In this document: one piece after another, positions 1 through 8,194 of the stretch | How positions within the stretch are numbered: the stretch's first letter is position 1 | Layout: each line of letters starts with the position of its first letter | Assembly: GCF_014650455.1 (NCBI RefSeq) | Contig: NZ_BMUZ01000008.1 | Span: 347,801-411,800, forward strand | DNA length: 64,000 nt | Direction: 5' to 3' | DNA from: Streptomyces xanthochromogenes | Lineage (GTDB): Bacteria; Actinomycetota; Actinomycetes; Streptomycetales; Streptomycetaceae | Notes under the pieces: model-generated | The model's input: the letters and a program-made list of their open reading frames with translations, nothing else | Databases searched by the model: none | What the model was told of the DNA's origin: nothing | Position numbers and translations under genes: made by a program

Positions 1-1
1 G

Positions 2-472
2 GAGACCTCCGACGAGCTCCAGGACGCCTACAACCTGTTCCGCCGCACCAAGCTGGGCCGCGCGCTCGAACCGGTGTGGTCGAACATGGCGCTGCACCGG
101 CCCGCCGAGTTCAACAAGGCGCACATCCCGGCGTTCCTGGCCGACGAGAACCCGCGCGACTACGTGTCGGTGTACCCGTTCGTGCGCAGCTACGACTGGT
201 ACCTGCTGCCCGACGAGGACCGTCGCCGGATGCTCGCCGACCACGGCAAGATGGCCCGCGGCTACCCCGACGTGCGGGCCAACACGGTCGCCTCGTTCTC
301 GCTCGGCGACTACGAGTGGCTGCTCGCCTTCGAGGCCGACGAACTGCACCGCATCGTCGACCTCATGCGCCACCTGCGCGCCTCCGAGGCCCGGATGCAC
401 GTCCGCGAAGAGGTCCCGTTCTACACGGGGCGTCGCAAGAGCGTGGCCGACCTCGTGGCGGGCCTGGCCTAG
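2..472 (+). CDS. hemQ: Coproheme decarboxylase HemQ (3' part)
   Basis: This is the C-terminal 156 residues of a chlorite-dismutase-fold protein. The reading frame is open to the left edge, so the start lies outside the window. The visible part has the HemQ landmarks: the VYPFVRSYDWYLLP segment with the Tyr region used in decarboxylation, DHGKMAR with the likely proximal haem-ligand His, and the conserved end PFYTGRR. In Gram-positive bacteria HemQ converts coproheme III to haem b in the cytoplasm, the last step of the coproporphyrin-dependent pathway. The stop is followed closely by a strong hairpin that separates it from the convergent hydrolase gene. The identity is clear, but the N-terminal part cannot be assessed. 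Confidence 0.95.
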   Translation, partial: ETSDELQDAYNLFRRTKLGRALEPVWSNMALHRPAEFNKAHIPAFLADENPRDYVSVYPFVRSYDWYLLPDEDRRRMLADHGKMARGYPDVRANTVASFSLGDYEWLLAFEADELHRIVDLMRHLRASEARMHVREEVPFYTGRRKSVADLVAGLA

Positions 473-482
473 CAAGACCAGG

Positions 483-519
483 TGACCGGGGCCCGCGCCA
501 CGCGAGCGGGCCCCGGTCA
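483..519. terminator. Bidirectional hairpin terminator
   Basis: A perfect inverted repeat (arms 483-496 and 506-519, 14 bp with one flanking wobble possible, 9-nt loop) lies between the convergent stops of hemQ and the secreted hydrolase gene. Its position and GC-rich stem suit a terminator serving both genes. There is no long T-run, as is usual in Streptomyces. Confidence 0.8.
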
Positions 520-535
520 TCCCTGACCCGGAAGA

Positions 536-2134
536 TCAGAGAGCGGGCAGCACATGCCCCGGCCTGCCGGCTGCCCGCTCGTCCAGCGACACCGGGTTCG
601 GCTCCCGGTGCGGCGCGCACGCAGCGCGCCGCACCGGCGTCCGGCCGTTCAGCAAGTAGTCCTCCACATAGCCGTTCACACAGGCGTTGGAGCCACCCGC
701 GATGCCGTGCGTACCGGCGTCCTTCTCCGTGATCAGGACGGAGCCCGGCAGCCGCCGCTGGAGTTCCAGGGCCCCCGGGTACGGCGTCGCCGCGTCCCGC
801 TCGGCCGCCAGGATCAGCGTCGGCGGCAGCGCACCCGGCTTCGCGCCGACGTCCACCGGCTTCTGCTGCGGGGCCGGCCAGTAGGCGCACGGCAGGTTCA
901 TCCACGCGTTGTCCCACGTCTCGAACGGCGCGGTCACCGCGAGCCCGGTGTTGTCGCGGTCCCAGGTGGTGAAGTCCCTCGGCCAGGGTGCGTCGTTGCA
1001 CTCGACGGCCGTGTACACCGCGTTCCCGTTCTCGTCGTCGGCCGCCGACTCCGGCTTGGGCGAGGCCTGTTGGACCAGCGGGCGCTCGTTGCCCTTGAGG
1101 TATTCCGAGAGCGCGGTGGCCCGGCTCGACCAGTAGTCGTCGTAGTAACCGGCCTTGAGGAACGCGGCCTGCAACTGGGCGGGGCCCACCGTGCCGCCGG
1201 CCGGTTCGCGGGTCAGCCTGGCCCGCACCCGCTCGTAGCTCCCCAGCACCTCCTCGGCCGTACTGCCCAGGTGGTAGACCGCGTCGTGCTTGGCGACCCA
1301 GGCACGGAAGTCGGCCCAGCGGTTCTCGAACGCCCGTGACTGGTCCAGGTTGTTGCGGTACCAGATCTGCTGCGGGTCCGGGTCGACCGCCGAGTCGAAG
1401 ACCATCCGGCGGATGTGCGAGGGGAACAGCGTCGCGTACACCGCCCCGAAGTAGGTGCCGTAGGAGGCGCCCATGAAGGTCAGCTTCTTCTCGCCGAGCG
1501 CGGCCCGCAGCACGTCCAGGTCACGGGCGTTGTTGATGCTGGTGTAGAACCGCAGCGCGTCCCCGGCGTTGCGCGCACAGCCCTCGGCGTACGCCTGGGC
1601 CTGGGCGATCCGCTCCAGCTTGTACGACTGCGAGGGGTACGTCGGCGACTCGGTGGGCGCCTTGGCGAAGTCGGACGGGTCCTGGCAGGACAGCGGCGCC
1701 GAGCGGGCCACCCCGCGCGGGGAGTAGCCGACCAGGTCGTACGCCCCGGCGATCCGCTGCCAGTCCGAGAGCCCGGCGACCATCGGGAAGTACATGCTGG
1801 AGGCGCCGGGCCCGCCCGGGTTGAAGACGAGCGCGCCCTGCCGCTCGGCGGGCTTGCCCCCGGCCTTGGTGCGGCTGACGGTGAGCCGGATCTGACGGCC
1901 CGTCGGATGTGCGTAGTCCAGCGGGACTTGGACCGTGCCGCACTGCACGGAGGGAGGCAGCGACTCCACCTCGGGGCAGCGGCCGAAGGCGATCGGCTTG
2001 GCGGCGGCGCGCTGGGCGGCGGCCGTCACCCCGCGGGCCTCGGCGGTCAGCGGGTCGGCGCTGCCCGCGGGGGCGGCGACGAGGGCGGAAAGGACGAGGG
2101 AACCCAGGGTTCCGTACAGCGCTACAGCTCTCAT
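536..2134 (-). CDS. Secreted alpha/beta hydrolase, tripeptidyl aminopeptidase family
   Basis: A 532-residue exported hydrolase. Residues 1-30 form a signal peptide (hydrophobic core, then APAGSA). The alpha/beta-hydrolase core has an oxyanion-type NPGGPG segment and the nucleophile elbow GASYG with Ser224. An acid in AERDAATP and His476 in GTHG fall in the C-terminal TAP-like domain and complete a plausible Ser-Asp-His triad. The length and the CQDPSDF/SYGTYFGA pattern match the Streptomyces SlpD/SlpE/TAP group of mycelium-associated or secreted proteases that remove N-terminal tripeptides. The ATG at 2134 is preceded by GAAAGGGA. The gene stands alone, convergent with hemQ. The peptidase class is known from family; the exact substrate is inferred. 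Confidence 0.88.
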   Translation of the reverse strand: MRAVALYGTLGSLVLSALVAAPAGSADPLTAEARGVTAAAQRAAAKPIAFGRCPEVESLPPSVQCGTVQVPLDYAHPTGRQIRLTVSRTKAGGKPAERQGALVFNPGGPGASSMYFPMVAGLSDWQRIAGAYDLVGYSPRGVARSAPLSCQDPSDFAKAPTESPTYPSQSYKLERIAQAQAYAEGCARNAGDALRFYTSINNARDLDVLRAALGEKKLTFMGASYGTYFGAVYATLFPSHIRRMVFDSAVDPDPQQIWYRNNLDQSRAFENRWADFRAWVAKHDAVYHLGSTAEEVLGSYERVRARLTREPAGGTVGPAQLQAAFLKAGYYDDYWSSRATALSEYLKGNERPLVQQASPKPESAADDENGNAVYTAVECNDAPWPRDFTTWDRDNTGLAVTAPFETWDNAWMNLPCAYWPAPQQKPVDVGAKPGALPPTLILAAERDAATPYPGALELQRRLPGSVLITEKDAGTHGIAGGSNACVNGYVEDYLLNGRTPVRRAACAPHREPNPVSLDERAAGRPGHVLPAL

Positions 2135-2160
2135 CGCCGGTACATCCCTTTCGTGCTGCG

Positions 2161-2175
2161 GTACTACGGAAGTAC
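2161..2175. promoter_or_regulatory. Palindrome upstream of secreted hydrolase
   Basis: GTACT and AGTAC arms spaced by five bases lie 27-41 bp upstream of the hydrolase start codon, between the start and the preceding gene. Symmetry and position suit an operator, but no regulator is identified. Confidence 0.3.
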
Positions 2176-2240
2176 ATACAGATCAGAAGGGGATACTTCG
2201 GACGAGTGAAAGTAAAGCAGCGGGGCCGCGCCGGGCGCGG

Positions 2241-3047
2241 TCATTGACTCCGATGCGCGAAGCGGCCGCTCGTGAGGGCGCTGCGCAGCTGGGGGTCCTC
2301 CACGGCCCGCAGTCCACGCACGGCGACCGCGGTGAGCGGGTCGTCCGCCGGGTCGAGTCCGCCGAGCAGCGCCTGCCCGTCGGGTGAGGCCCAGCGGGTG
2401 TAGGGGTGGATCTCCACCCGGGCGATGGCCAGACAGCCCAGTGTGAGGACGAGCGGGAGCGCGAACCAGGCCGCGATCTCGGCCCGCCCGGTGTCCGTTT
2501 CGCCCGGCATGAACAGGGCGGCGCAGGCGAGCGCGGTGATGAGCAGGGCCGCGCCGCGGACCGTCTTGACCGAGGCGGTGACCCCGGACCGCACGGCGTC
2601 GGGCACCGCGAGGCCCGCGCCGGCGAGCCGGTCGGCCAGGGCGCGCACCGCGTCGGCCGCGGCGGTCCCGGACCGTATCGCCGCTATCCGCTCCTGGCCG
2701 CCGGGGCCGATGGCCGTCAGGACCGAGCGTTCGAGCTCGTCCCGGCCCTCGGGGTCGACGACGGTGGCCCAGCCCGTGTGGGCGAGCAGCAGCCGGCGGG
2801 CCCGGTGCATGGAGACCAGGGTGAGGTCGGCGACCCGGTACGGGCCGCCCGCCAGGAACGCGGCCTCGTAGCAGGACAGGCCGCGCTCCTCGTCCGTACG
2901 CGGCCGGGGGCGCGCGGCGGCGACGGCCGCCAGGCAGAGCCGGCCGCAGGAGAGACCGGCCGCGACCATCGCCGGCAGAAGGAACAGGACCCAGAACATG
3001 GCCGAGTTGTATGCGAAGTTGACGCTTCGCCGCCACAGTCTGTCCAC
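2241..3047 (-). CDS. TIGR04222-type membrane protein
   Basis: A 268-residue membrane protein. Hydrophobic segments lie at about residues 17-35 and in a pair near 165-210. A soluble region between them has the SCYEAAFLAGGPYRVAD pattern I associate with the actinobacterial TIGR04222 family, which is commonly encoded beside DUF692 proteins. Function is unknown. Many relatives end in a long Gly/Cys-rich tail; this one ends in SGRFAHRSQ without it. The GTG at 3047 gives 268 residues, while an ATG at 2999, right before the first membrane segment, gives 252. Neither has a convincing ribosome-binding site, so the start is uncertain. It lies 26 bp after the DUF4142 gene and is probably cotranscribed with it. 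Confidence 0.75.
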   Translation of the reverse strand: MDRLWRRSVNFAYNSAMFWVLFLLPAMVAAGLSCGRLCLAAVAAARPRPRTDEERGLSCYEAAFLAGGPYRVADLTLVSMHRARRLLLAHTGWATVVDPEGRDELERSVLTAIGPGGQERIAAIRSGTAAADAVRALADRLAGAGLAVPDAVRSGVTASVKTVRGAALLITALACAALFMPGETDTGRAEIAAWFALPLVLTLGCLAIARVEIHPYTRWASPDGQALLGGLDPADDPLTAVAVRGLRAVEDPQLRSALTSGRFAHRSQ

Positions 3048-3073
3048 AATTTGGACGTCGGGTTATCGCTTCG

Positions 3074-3883
3074 TTACGGAGCGTGGGGCGTCCCGGGCGC
3101 GGGCGACGCCTCGTCCTTCGGGCGGGAGGCGGCCGGGGGCAGCGGGAACGACGGCTCGGCCCCGGCGGGTGGCTCGGCGCTGTCGGCGGGCTCCGGCGTG
3201 AGCGGCACCGCGCTCGGCGGTGTCGCCCCCGGTGTGGGCGGCGGGGGACCGGTGGGGCCGGCCGTCGCCGCGGCCGCGGCGTCCCGTGCGAGCGCGTCGA
3301 AGTCGACGAACCCGGTCGCCTCCAGCATCCTGATGTGGTCCAGGACGGTGGTGTTCGCGTCGTCGGCGAGCCCACGCACCAGCGAGTTGCGGGTGTTGGC
3401 CCGGACCTGCGCGACCAGGGCGAACACCTTGCCGTGGGCGGCGCGCAGCAGGTTCGCGAAGTCCCATTCGTAGGCGGTTCCGGAGTCCTCGGTCAACTGC
3501 CGCAGCCAGCCCTGCTGTTGGCCATTGGGCCGATTCGGCAGTTCCATGCCGAGCTGGGCCGCGACCTCGCGGACCCGGGCGTCGAGGAAGGCGTGCCCGT
3601 CGACGAGGTGCTGCCCGGCCGCCCTCACCGCGTCGCTGGGGTCCCGCTGGACGGCCTGCCGCCCGGCCGGCCCCTCCCACAGCCCGGCGAGCCGCACCCG
3701 GACCACGAAGTCCCGGTCGGCGGCCGTCAGTGGCCCCCAACGGGTGCGCACGGTGGTGGCGTTGAGGTCGGCGAGCGGGGTGCCCGAGCGGTCGGCGTAC
3801 GACCACACGGGGAAGAGCAGCGCGAGCAGAGTCGCGCCCAGCGCGATGACGACGAGTCCGGTGCCGGACAGCGAGCGACGCAT
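3074..3883 (-). CDS. DUF4142 protein with Pro-rich tail
   Basis: A 269-residue protein with an N-terminal signal or anchor helix (residues 6-25, ending FPVWSYADRS). A DUF4142-like all-alpha domain follows, with DRDFVVRVRLAGLWEGPAGRQ at about residues 57-77 and MELPNRPNGQQQ further on. A Pro/Ala-rich low-complexity tail covers about residues 210-269. Relatives are ferritin-like exported proteins of unknown role. The ATG at 3883 has a good AGGAGG site. The gene at 5495-6136 is a close paralogue (LLRAAHGKVFALVAQVRA shared exactly) without the tail. The two copies flank the DUF692 gene, which suggests a functional link. Confidence 0.85.
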   Translation of the reverse strand: MRRSLSGTGLVVIALGATLLALLFPVWSYADRSGTPLADLNATTVRTRWGPLTAADRDFVVRVRLAGLWEGPAGRQAVQRDPSDAVRAAGQHLVDGHAFLDARVREVAAQLGMELPNRPNGQQQGWLRQLTEDSGTAYEWDFANLLRAAHGKVFALVAQVRANTRNSLVRGLADDANTTVLDHIRMLEATGFVDFDALARDAAAAATAGPTGPPPPTPGATPPSAVPLTPEPADSAEPPAGAEPSFPLPPAASRPKDEASPAPGTPHAP

Positions 3884-3989
3884 GGATGCCTCCTGGTGCG
3901 GTGCGCACGGTAGTGCGGATGCCGCTGGTTTCGGAGGCGGTTCGGTGAAGTGGGTGGCCGGGTGGTGTGGGGGTCGTCACGTGATGCGT

Positions 3990-4005
3990 GAGTTGCCCCC
4001 AACTC
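3990..4005. repeat. Short inverted repeat in DUF4142 promoter region
   Basis: GAGTTG and CAACTC arms with a 4-nt spacer lie about 107 bp upstream of the DUF4142 start at 3883, in the 212-bp gap after the DUF692 gene. It may be an operator or a small terminator for the DUF692 transcript. No other clear signal was seen in this gap. Confidence 0.3.
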
Positions 4006-4095
4006 CCTTGTTCCTGCGGTACGTTGACCCGCCGCGCGCCGGGGCCGACCGCCGCGGGGCATCCGTCCCGGGGCGCTTGGCTGAGGCCGCCGGGG

Positions 4096-5394
4096 TCAGG
4101 CGGCCCGGGTCAGGGTGCGCAGCAGCCGGGCGGCCCGGCCCGGCGGCCGCGGGCCCGCCCGCTCCTTCCACCAGCGGGCCAGTTCCCGGCGCACCTCGGG
4201 GTCGGCGGGCCGTCCCGCGTCGAGCAGGGACCGCGCGAAGTCGAGCGCGTCATGGCGGTAACCGCCTTGCATCGGACGGGACTTGGCGTACGAGAAAAAC
4301 GCCTCCCGGTAGGCTTCGCCGAGCAGCCGCGGCAGTTCGGGCGCCACCTTGGCCACCACTTCGGCCCGCTTGGCCGCGAGCGCGCGGGACTGTACGCGAA
4401 GCCGCCGCCCGTCGAACCCGGAGGGCGCGGGTGTGCCCGCCGTCAGCGAGGAGAGCAGCGCGGCCTGGGCGAGCGCGAGCCGGTCCCGGGCTTCCGGGGC
4501 GGCCGCTCCTTCGGCGGGGGCCGACCGGGGAGCAGCCGCCCCGGGGGCAGTCGCCCCCGGGGCCGGAGGCTCGGCCGCGGCCAACGTGGTCCGGATGGCG
4601 CCGAGTTCGGCGGCGAGCTCCGCGGCGGGCGGGAACGCGTCGTCGCGCTCCAGGAGCACCCCCGGAGGCGAGGTGCGGGAGGCAAGGTCGGCCAGGACGT
4701 CGAGCACGGCCTTCGGCACGGGGTGCGCGTGGGTGTCGTGCCAGACGCCGTCCCGTTCGACGCCGCCCGCCACGTGCACGTACGCGATCGCCTCCAGGGG
4801 CAGCGCGGCGAGCACCCTGGCGGGGTCCTCGCCGCGGTTCACCCGGTTCGTGTGGAGGTTGGCCACGTCGATGAGCAGCCCGACTCCGGTGCGCTCGACC
4901 AGCTCCGACAGGAACTGACCTTCCGTCAACTCCTCGTCGGGCCAGTCGATCAGCGCCGCGATGTTCTCCAGGGCGAGCGGCACCGGCAGCGCGTCCTGTG
5001 CGATGCGGACGTTCTCGCACAGCACCCGCAGGGCGTCGCGGGTGCGCGGCACCGGCAGCAGATGGCCCGCCTCCAGGCGCGGCGAGGCGGTCAGCTCCCC
5101 GCCCGCGCGCACGAACGCGATGTGCTCGGTGACCAGGGGCGAGCCGAGCGCCTCGGCGCGGGCCGCGAGGTCGGCGAGGCGCCGCGGGTCCGGCCGGTCC
5201 GCCCCGCCGAGGCCGAGCGAGACCCCGTGCGGCACCACGGTGACTCCTCGCTCGCGCAGCCGGACCAGGGAGTCGGGGAGGTGTCCGGGGCAGAGGTTCT
5301 CCGCGACCGCCTCGACCCAGTCGATGCCGTCGAGCCGCTCCACCACCCCGGCGATCTCCGGCCGCCAGCCGATGCCGATGCCCAAATGCTTCAT
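4096..5394 (-). CDS. DUF692 (MNIO-type) enzyme with SCO6045-like C-terminal domain
   Basis: A 432-residue, two-part protein. Residues 1 to about 265 form a TIM-barrel DUF692 domain. The metal-ligand-type motifs are visible: PHGVSL, TEHIAF, LALENIA, IDVANLHTN, YVHVAGG, the HDTHAHPV cluster, and LLERDDAFP. This family holds multinuclear non-haem iron oxidases such as MbnB and TglH, which modify Cys or other residues of ribosomal peptides. Residues from about 295 form a helical domain (YREAFFSYAKSRPMQGGYRH) that I associate with the actinobacterial SCO6045 C-terminal domain. An Ala/Pro linker joins them. The ATG at 5394 has only a weak ribosome site. It sits between two DUF4142 genes with a TIGR04222 gene downstream. 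Whether it modifies a peptide or a protein partner is unknown. Confidence 0.85.
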   Translation of the reverse strand: MKHLGIGIGWRPEIAGVVERLDGIDWVEAVAENLCPGHLPDSLVRLRERGVTVVPHGVSLGLGGADRPDPRRLADLAARAEALGSPLVTEHIAFVRAGGELTASPRLEAGHLLPVPRTRDALRVLCENVRIAQDALPVPLALENIAALIDWPDEELTEGQFLSELVERTGVGLLIDVANLHTNRVNRGEDPARVLAALPLEAIAYVHVAGGVERDGVWHDTHAHPVPKAVLDVLADLASRTSPPGVLLERDDAFPPAAELAAELGAIRTTLAAAEPPAPGATAPGAAAPRSAPAEGAAAPEARDRLALAQAALLSSLTAGTPAPSGFDGRRLRVQSRALAAKRAEVVAKVAPELPRLLGEAYREAFFSYAKSRPMQGGYRHDALDFARSLLDAGRPADPEVRRELARWWKERAGPRPPGRAARLLRTLTRAA

Positions 5395-5494
5395 GGACAG
5401 GTCATGGCCCCCGGCTCGCGCGACGAATCCTGCCGGAGCACCTTCAGAGCTTGATTTGAGGTTCCGCCGGCCCCGCCCGGTGCGGGGCGTCGCG

Positions 5495-6136
5495 TCAGCT
5501 GGGGGTGGCCAGAGCGTCGAAGTCCACCAGGCCGGTGGCCTCCAGCATCGTCATGTGGTCGAGGACGGTCCTGTTGGCATCGTTCGCCAGGTCCCGCACC
5601 AGCGAGTTCCGGGTGGTCGCGCGGACCTGGGCGACCAGGGCGAACACCTTGCCGTGGGCGGCGCGCAGCAGGTTGGCGAAGTCCCGTTCGTAGGCGGTGC
5701 CGGTGTCCGCGGTCAGCTGGCGCAGCCAGCCCTGCTGCTGGGCGTTGGGCTGGTTCGGCAGCTCGATGCCGAGCTTCGCGGCGACGTCCCGGTCGTGCTG
5801 GTCGAGCGCGGCGTGCCCCATGACGAGGTGGTCCCCGGCCGCCTTGATCGCGGCACTGGGCGCCCGCTGCTGGGCCTGCTGCCCGGCCGGGCCCTCCCAG
5901 AGCCCGGCGAGCCGCACCTTCGTGACGAACTCCCGGTCCGTCGCGGACAGCGGGCCCCAAGGGGTGGGCGTGGAGGAGGAGTTGAGGTTCGCCTGCGGGG
6001 TGCTGGAGCGGTCGGCGTACGACCAGACGGGAAAGGCGAGCGCGCCGATGGTGGCCACCAGCACCGCGATGAGCAGACCCGTCCCGTTCACGTGGCGCAG
6101 GGCGAAACGGCTGGAGCGGACTATTCCACGCGACAA
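5495..6136 (-). CDS. DUF4142 protein (paralogue of 3074-3883)
   Basis: A 213-residue protein with an N-terminal hydrophobic export or anchor segment (about residues 18-38, then FPVWSYADRSS) and one DUF4142 domain (ATDREFVTKVRLAGLWEGPAGQQ; ELPNQPNAQQQGWLRQL). It is highly similar to the product of 3074-3883 but ends right after the domain. The start is TTG at 6136, placed five bases after GGGAGG; no ATG fits better. It is the first gene of the apparent minus-strand DUF4142-DUF692-DUF4142-TIGR04222 set. The roughly 100-bp gap before the DUF692 gene shows no clear terminator. Confidence 0.85.
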   Translation of the reverse strand: MSRGIVRSSRFALRHVNGTGLLIAVLVATIGALAFPVWSYADRSSTPQANLNSSSTPTPWGPLSATDREFVTKVRLAGLWEGPAGQQAQQRAPSAAIKAAGDHLVMGHAALDQHDRDVAAKLGIELPNQPNAQQQGWLRQLTADTGTAYERDFANLLRAAHGKVFALVAQVRATTRNSLVRDLANDANRTVLDHMTMLEATGLVDFDALATPS

Positions 6137-6250
6137 GATGCCTCCCGGGACGGCGAGTTGAGAGCGCGAGCACTGCTCGGCGTACCGGGAGGTACGGATG
6201 GGGCGGGTGGTGTGTTCAGCGGGGCGAAGGCATGGCCGGATACGGCACCC

Positions 6251-7000
6251 TCAGCCGCCCGCGACCCGTGCCCGCAGGGCCGGGTGGTCGGCGACCACCG
6301 TGCAGGAGCCCGGGGCGATTTCGGTGAAGCCCGCGTCGCGGACCACCGGCAGCCCGCTGCGGGTCAGCCCGTGCCAGGCGGCCGGGTCCGCGATGCGTAC
6401 CGCCAGGGCGAAGCCGGACTCGCGCCAGGCCGCGCGCTCGGGCTCCGTGAGCTCCCACCAGGCGAGCTGGGCGCCGTGCCCGGCCTGGGCCATGGCCTTG
6501 CCCGCGGACATGCCGAGGTCCGGGTTGAGCCAGAGCACCGGCGCGATCGTCTCGGGGGCGCCCGGCTCGGCCGGGTCGTCCAGGTCCGTGCCGGACACCT
6601 GGAGCTTGGCCAGTTCCTTGGGCCAGCCGTCCAGCGGCACCGGCGGGAAGACGCGTACCTCCGCCGCCTTCCCGGTCACCGTGATGCCGGGCAGCGCCGA
6701 GGCCTTGCGCCACTCGGCGCCGCGGGCCCGCCGCACGACCTTGCGGATCCGCGCGTCCTGCCAGTCCCGCATCACCCGGGCCCACTCGCCCTCGTCGTCC
6801 CCCTCGCCGAGCGACCGCTCGTCGGAGAGCATCACGAGCACCGCGCGGGCCGCCGTCTCCAGGGCGTCGGTGCGCGCCGGCGGCTCGGCCTTCTCGATGT
6901 GCACGACGAGCGGCAGCACGTACTGCCGTGCCTCGTCGCGCGGGGAGGCGTCGTGAAAGGGGCTGTCGGAAGGGGGGTTCTGGGTGTTCTCGGTGCTCAC
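6251..7000 (-). CDS. PTH2-family peptidyl-tRNA hydrolase-like protein
   Basis: A 249-residue cytoplasmic protein. The C-terminal half carries the PTH2 signature LNPDLGMSAGKAMAQAGHGAQ at about residues 155-175 and the closing CTVVADHPAL. The N-terminal half (RQYVLPLVVHIEKAEPPART) is typical of the actinobacterial version. PTH2 enzymes hydrolyse peptidyl-tRNA, but this long actinobacterial branch is not well characterised. A longer open frame to 7168 would run into the divergent AIM24 gene. The GTG at 7000 is therefore chosen, giving a 70-bp divergent promoter region. Confidence 0.8.
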   Translation of the reverse strand: MSTENTQNPPSDSPFHDASPRDEARQYVLPLVVHIEKAEPPARTDALETAARAVLVMLSDERSLGEGDDEGEWARVMRDWQDARIRKVVRRARGAEWRKASALPGITVTGKAAEVRVFPPVPLDGWPKELAKLQVSGTDLDDPAEPGAPETIAPVLWLNPDLGMSAGKAMAQAGHGAQLAWWELTEPERAAWRESGFALAVRIADPAAWHGLTRSGLPVVRDAGFTEIAPGSCTVVADHPALRARVAGG

Positions 7001-7070
7001 CCCACCAGTCTGCCAGCCGCCGAACCGGTGATTCTTGGCGGAACGAATGGTTCCGGGACAGGATGCGCGC

Positions 7071-7748
7071 ATGAAGAGCGACCTTTTTGCCATCGAGAAC
7101 ATGGCCCAGCCCGCGGCCGCCGCCGGAATGACGCTGGAGAACGCCAAGTCCATCAAGTACGCGGTCAACGGCGAGATGCTCGCGCGGCAGGGCGCGATGA
7201 TCGCCTACCGCGGCAGCCTCCAGTTCGAGCGGCGCGGCCAGGGCATCGGCGGCATGCTCAAGCGCGCGGTGACCGGCGAGGGCCTGCCGCTGATGGCGGT
7301 CAGCGGCCAGGGCGAGGCCTGGTTCGCGCACGAGGCGCAGAACTGCTTCATCGTCGACATCGAGCAGGGCGACGCGCTCACCATCAACGGTCGCAACGTG
7401 CTGTGCTTCGACGCCTCGCTCAGCTACGAGATCAAGACGGTCAAGGGCTCCGGCATCGCCGGCGGCGGCCTGTTCAACAGCGTCTTCACCGGGCAGGGCC
7501 GCCTGGGGCTGATGTGCGAGGGCAACCCGCTGGTCATCCCGGTCTCCCCGCAGCTTCCGGTGTACGTCGACACCGACGCGGTGGTCGGCTGGACCGCCAA
7601 CCTCCAGACCTCCCTGCACCGCTCGCAGTCCATCGGCTCGATGCTGCGCGGCGGCTCCGGCGAGGCCGTTCAGCTGATGCTCCAGGGCGAGGGCTACGTC
7701 ATAGTGCGCCCCAGCGAGGCGACGCCGCAGAAGGCCCAGCAGCACTGA
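7071..7748 (+). CDS. AIM24 family protein
   Basis: A 225-residue protein with the AIM24 (TIGR00266-type) beta-barrel pattern: VNGEMLARQGAMIAYRG near the start, QGEAWFAHEA, DIEQGDALTINGRNVLCFD, and a GSGIAGGGLFNSVFTGQGRL segment rich in glycine. The family is widespread in bacteria and named for a yeast mitochondrial protein. Its biochemical role in Streptomyces is not known. The ATG at 7071 is preceded by GGGACAGG. An upstream in-frame ATG at 7035 would leave little room for the divergent promoter. Two strong hairpins follow the stop. Confidence 0.88.
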   Translation: MKSDLFAIENMAQPAAAAGMTLENAKSIKYAVNGEMLARQGAMIAYRGSLQFERRGQGIGGMLKRAVTGEGLPLMAVSGQGEAWFAHEAQNCFIVDIEQGDALTINGRNVLCFDASLSYEIKTVKGSGIAGGGLFNSVFTGQGRLGLMCEGNPLVIPVSPQLPVYVDTDAVVGWTANLQTSLHRSQSIGSMLRGGSGEAVQLMLQGEGYVIVRPSEATPQKAQQH

Positions 7749-7773
7749 GCACCGTCCGGAACCTGCGCGGGGT

Positions 7774-7800
7774 GGGCCGCCGGTACTCCAGCGGCGGCCC
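7774..7800 (+). terminator. Terminator hairpin after AIM24 gene
   Basis: A perfect 9-bp inverted repeat (7774-7782 with 7792-7800, 9-nt loop), all G/C, begins 26 bp after the AIM24 stop. It is a likely factor-independent terminator. Confidence 0.65.
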
Positions 7801-7803
7801 CTG

Positions 7804-7857
7804 GGCGCCCTCATCCCGGACCCGGCCGGGGGCGCACCGGTCCGGATTGAGGGCGCC
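7804..7857. repeat. Second, longer hairpin after AIM24 gene
   Basis: Arms 7804-7820 and 7841-7857 match at 15 of 17 positions around a 20-nt GC-rich loop, just three bases after the first terminator hairpin. It may be a backup terminator or transcript-stabilising stem. The remaining gap to 7987 shows no gene. Confidence 0.5.
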
Positions 7858-7987
7858 AACGGCACTGGAAGGTCAACCCTGTTGAGGGACCGGAGCGGTT
7901 CGGCGCGGCCCGCGCACCCCGGCACCCCGCTCGCCGAGCTCTCCCGGGGCGCCGACCCGGTCCCGTACGCCGATTAGGCTCGGGCGC

Positions 7988-8194
7988 ATGGACGAGACGC
8001 AGCCGCGGGACGACACGACCTACTGCGAGGCGGCCCCCTTGGGCGGCGCCCCCGCGGCCGGAGTGTACGAGGGGCCCTTCGCCGAGTGCGTGCTGTGCCG
8101 GGCACCGACCGAGTACCCGGAGTCGACCAGGGGCAGCACGCTCTGCCCGGTGTGCGAGTGGCAGGAGGCGCAGCGCGCGGCCTGCTCCGGCTGA
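7988..8194 (+). CDS. Small zinc-ribbon-like protein
   Basis: A 68-residue protein with two CxxC pairs, CVLC (residues 34-37) and CPVC (about 53-56), separated by an acidic/polar stretch. Together they could hold one zinc ion. The N-terminus is acidic and disordered-looking. It belongs to no characterised family that I recognise, though similar short CxxC proteins are common in Streptomyces. The ATG at 7988 is supported by codon use (strong third-position GC); a ribosome site is not obvious. Its stop abuts a 29-bp tandem repeat. Confidence 0.65.
   Translation: MDETQPRDDTTYCEAAPLGGAPAAGVYEGPFAECVLCRAPTEYPESTRGSTLCPVCEWQEAQRAACSG

Noticed and set aside
6251..7168. Start of the PTH2-like gene at 7168
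   Set aside because: The extra 56 residues overlap the divergent AIM24 gene and read as its antisense; GTG 7000 fits better.
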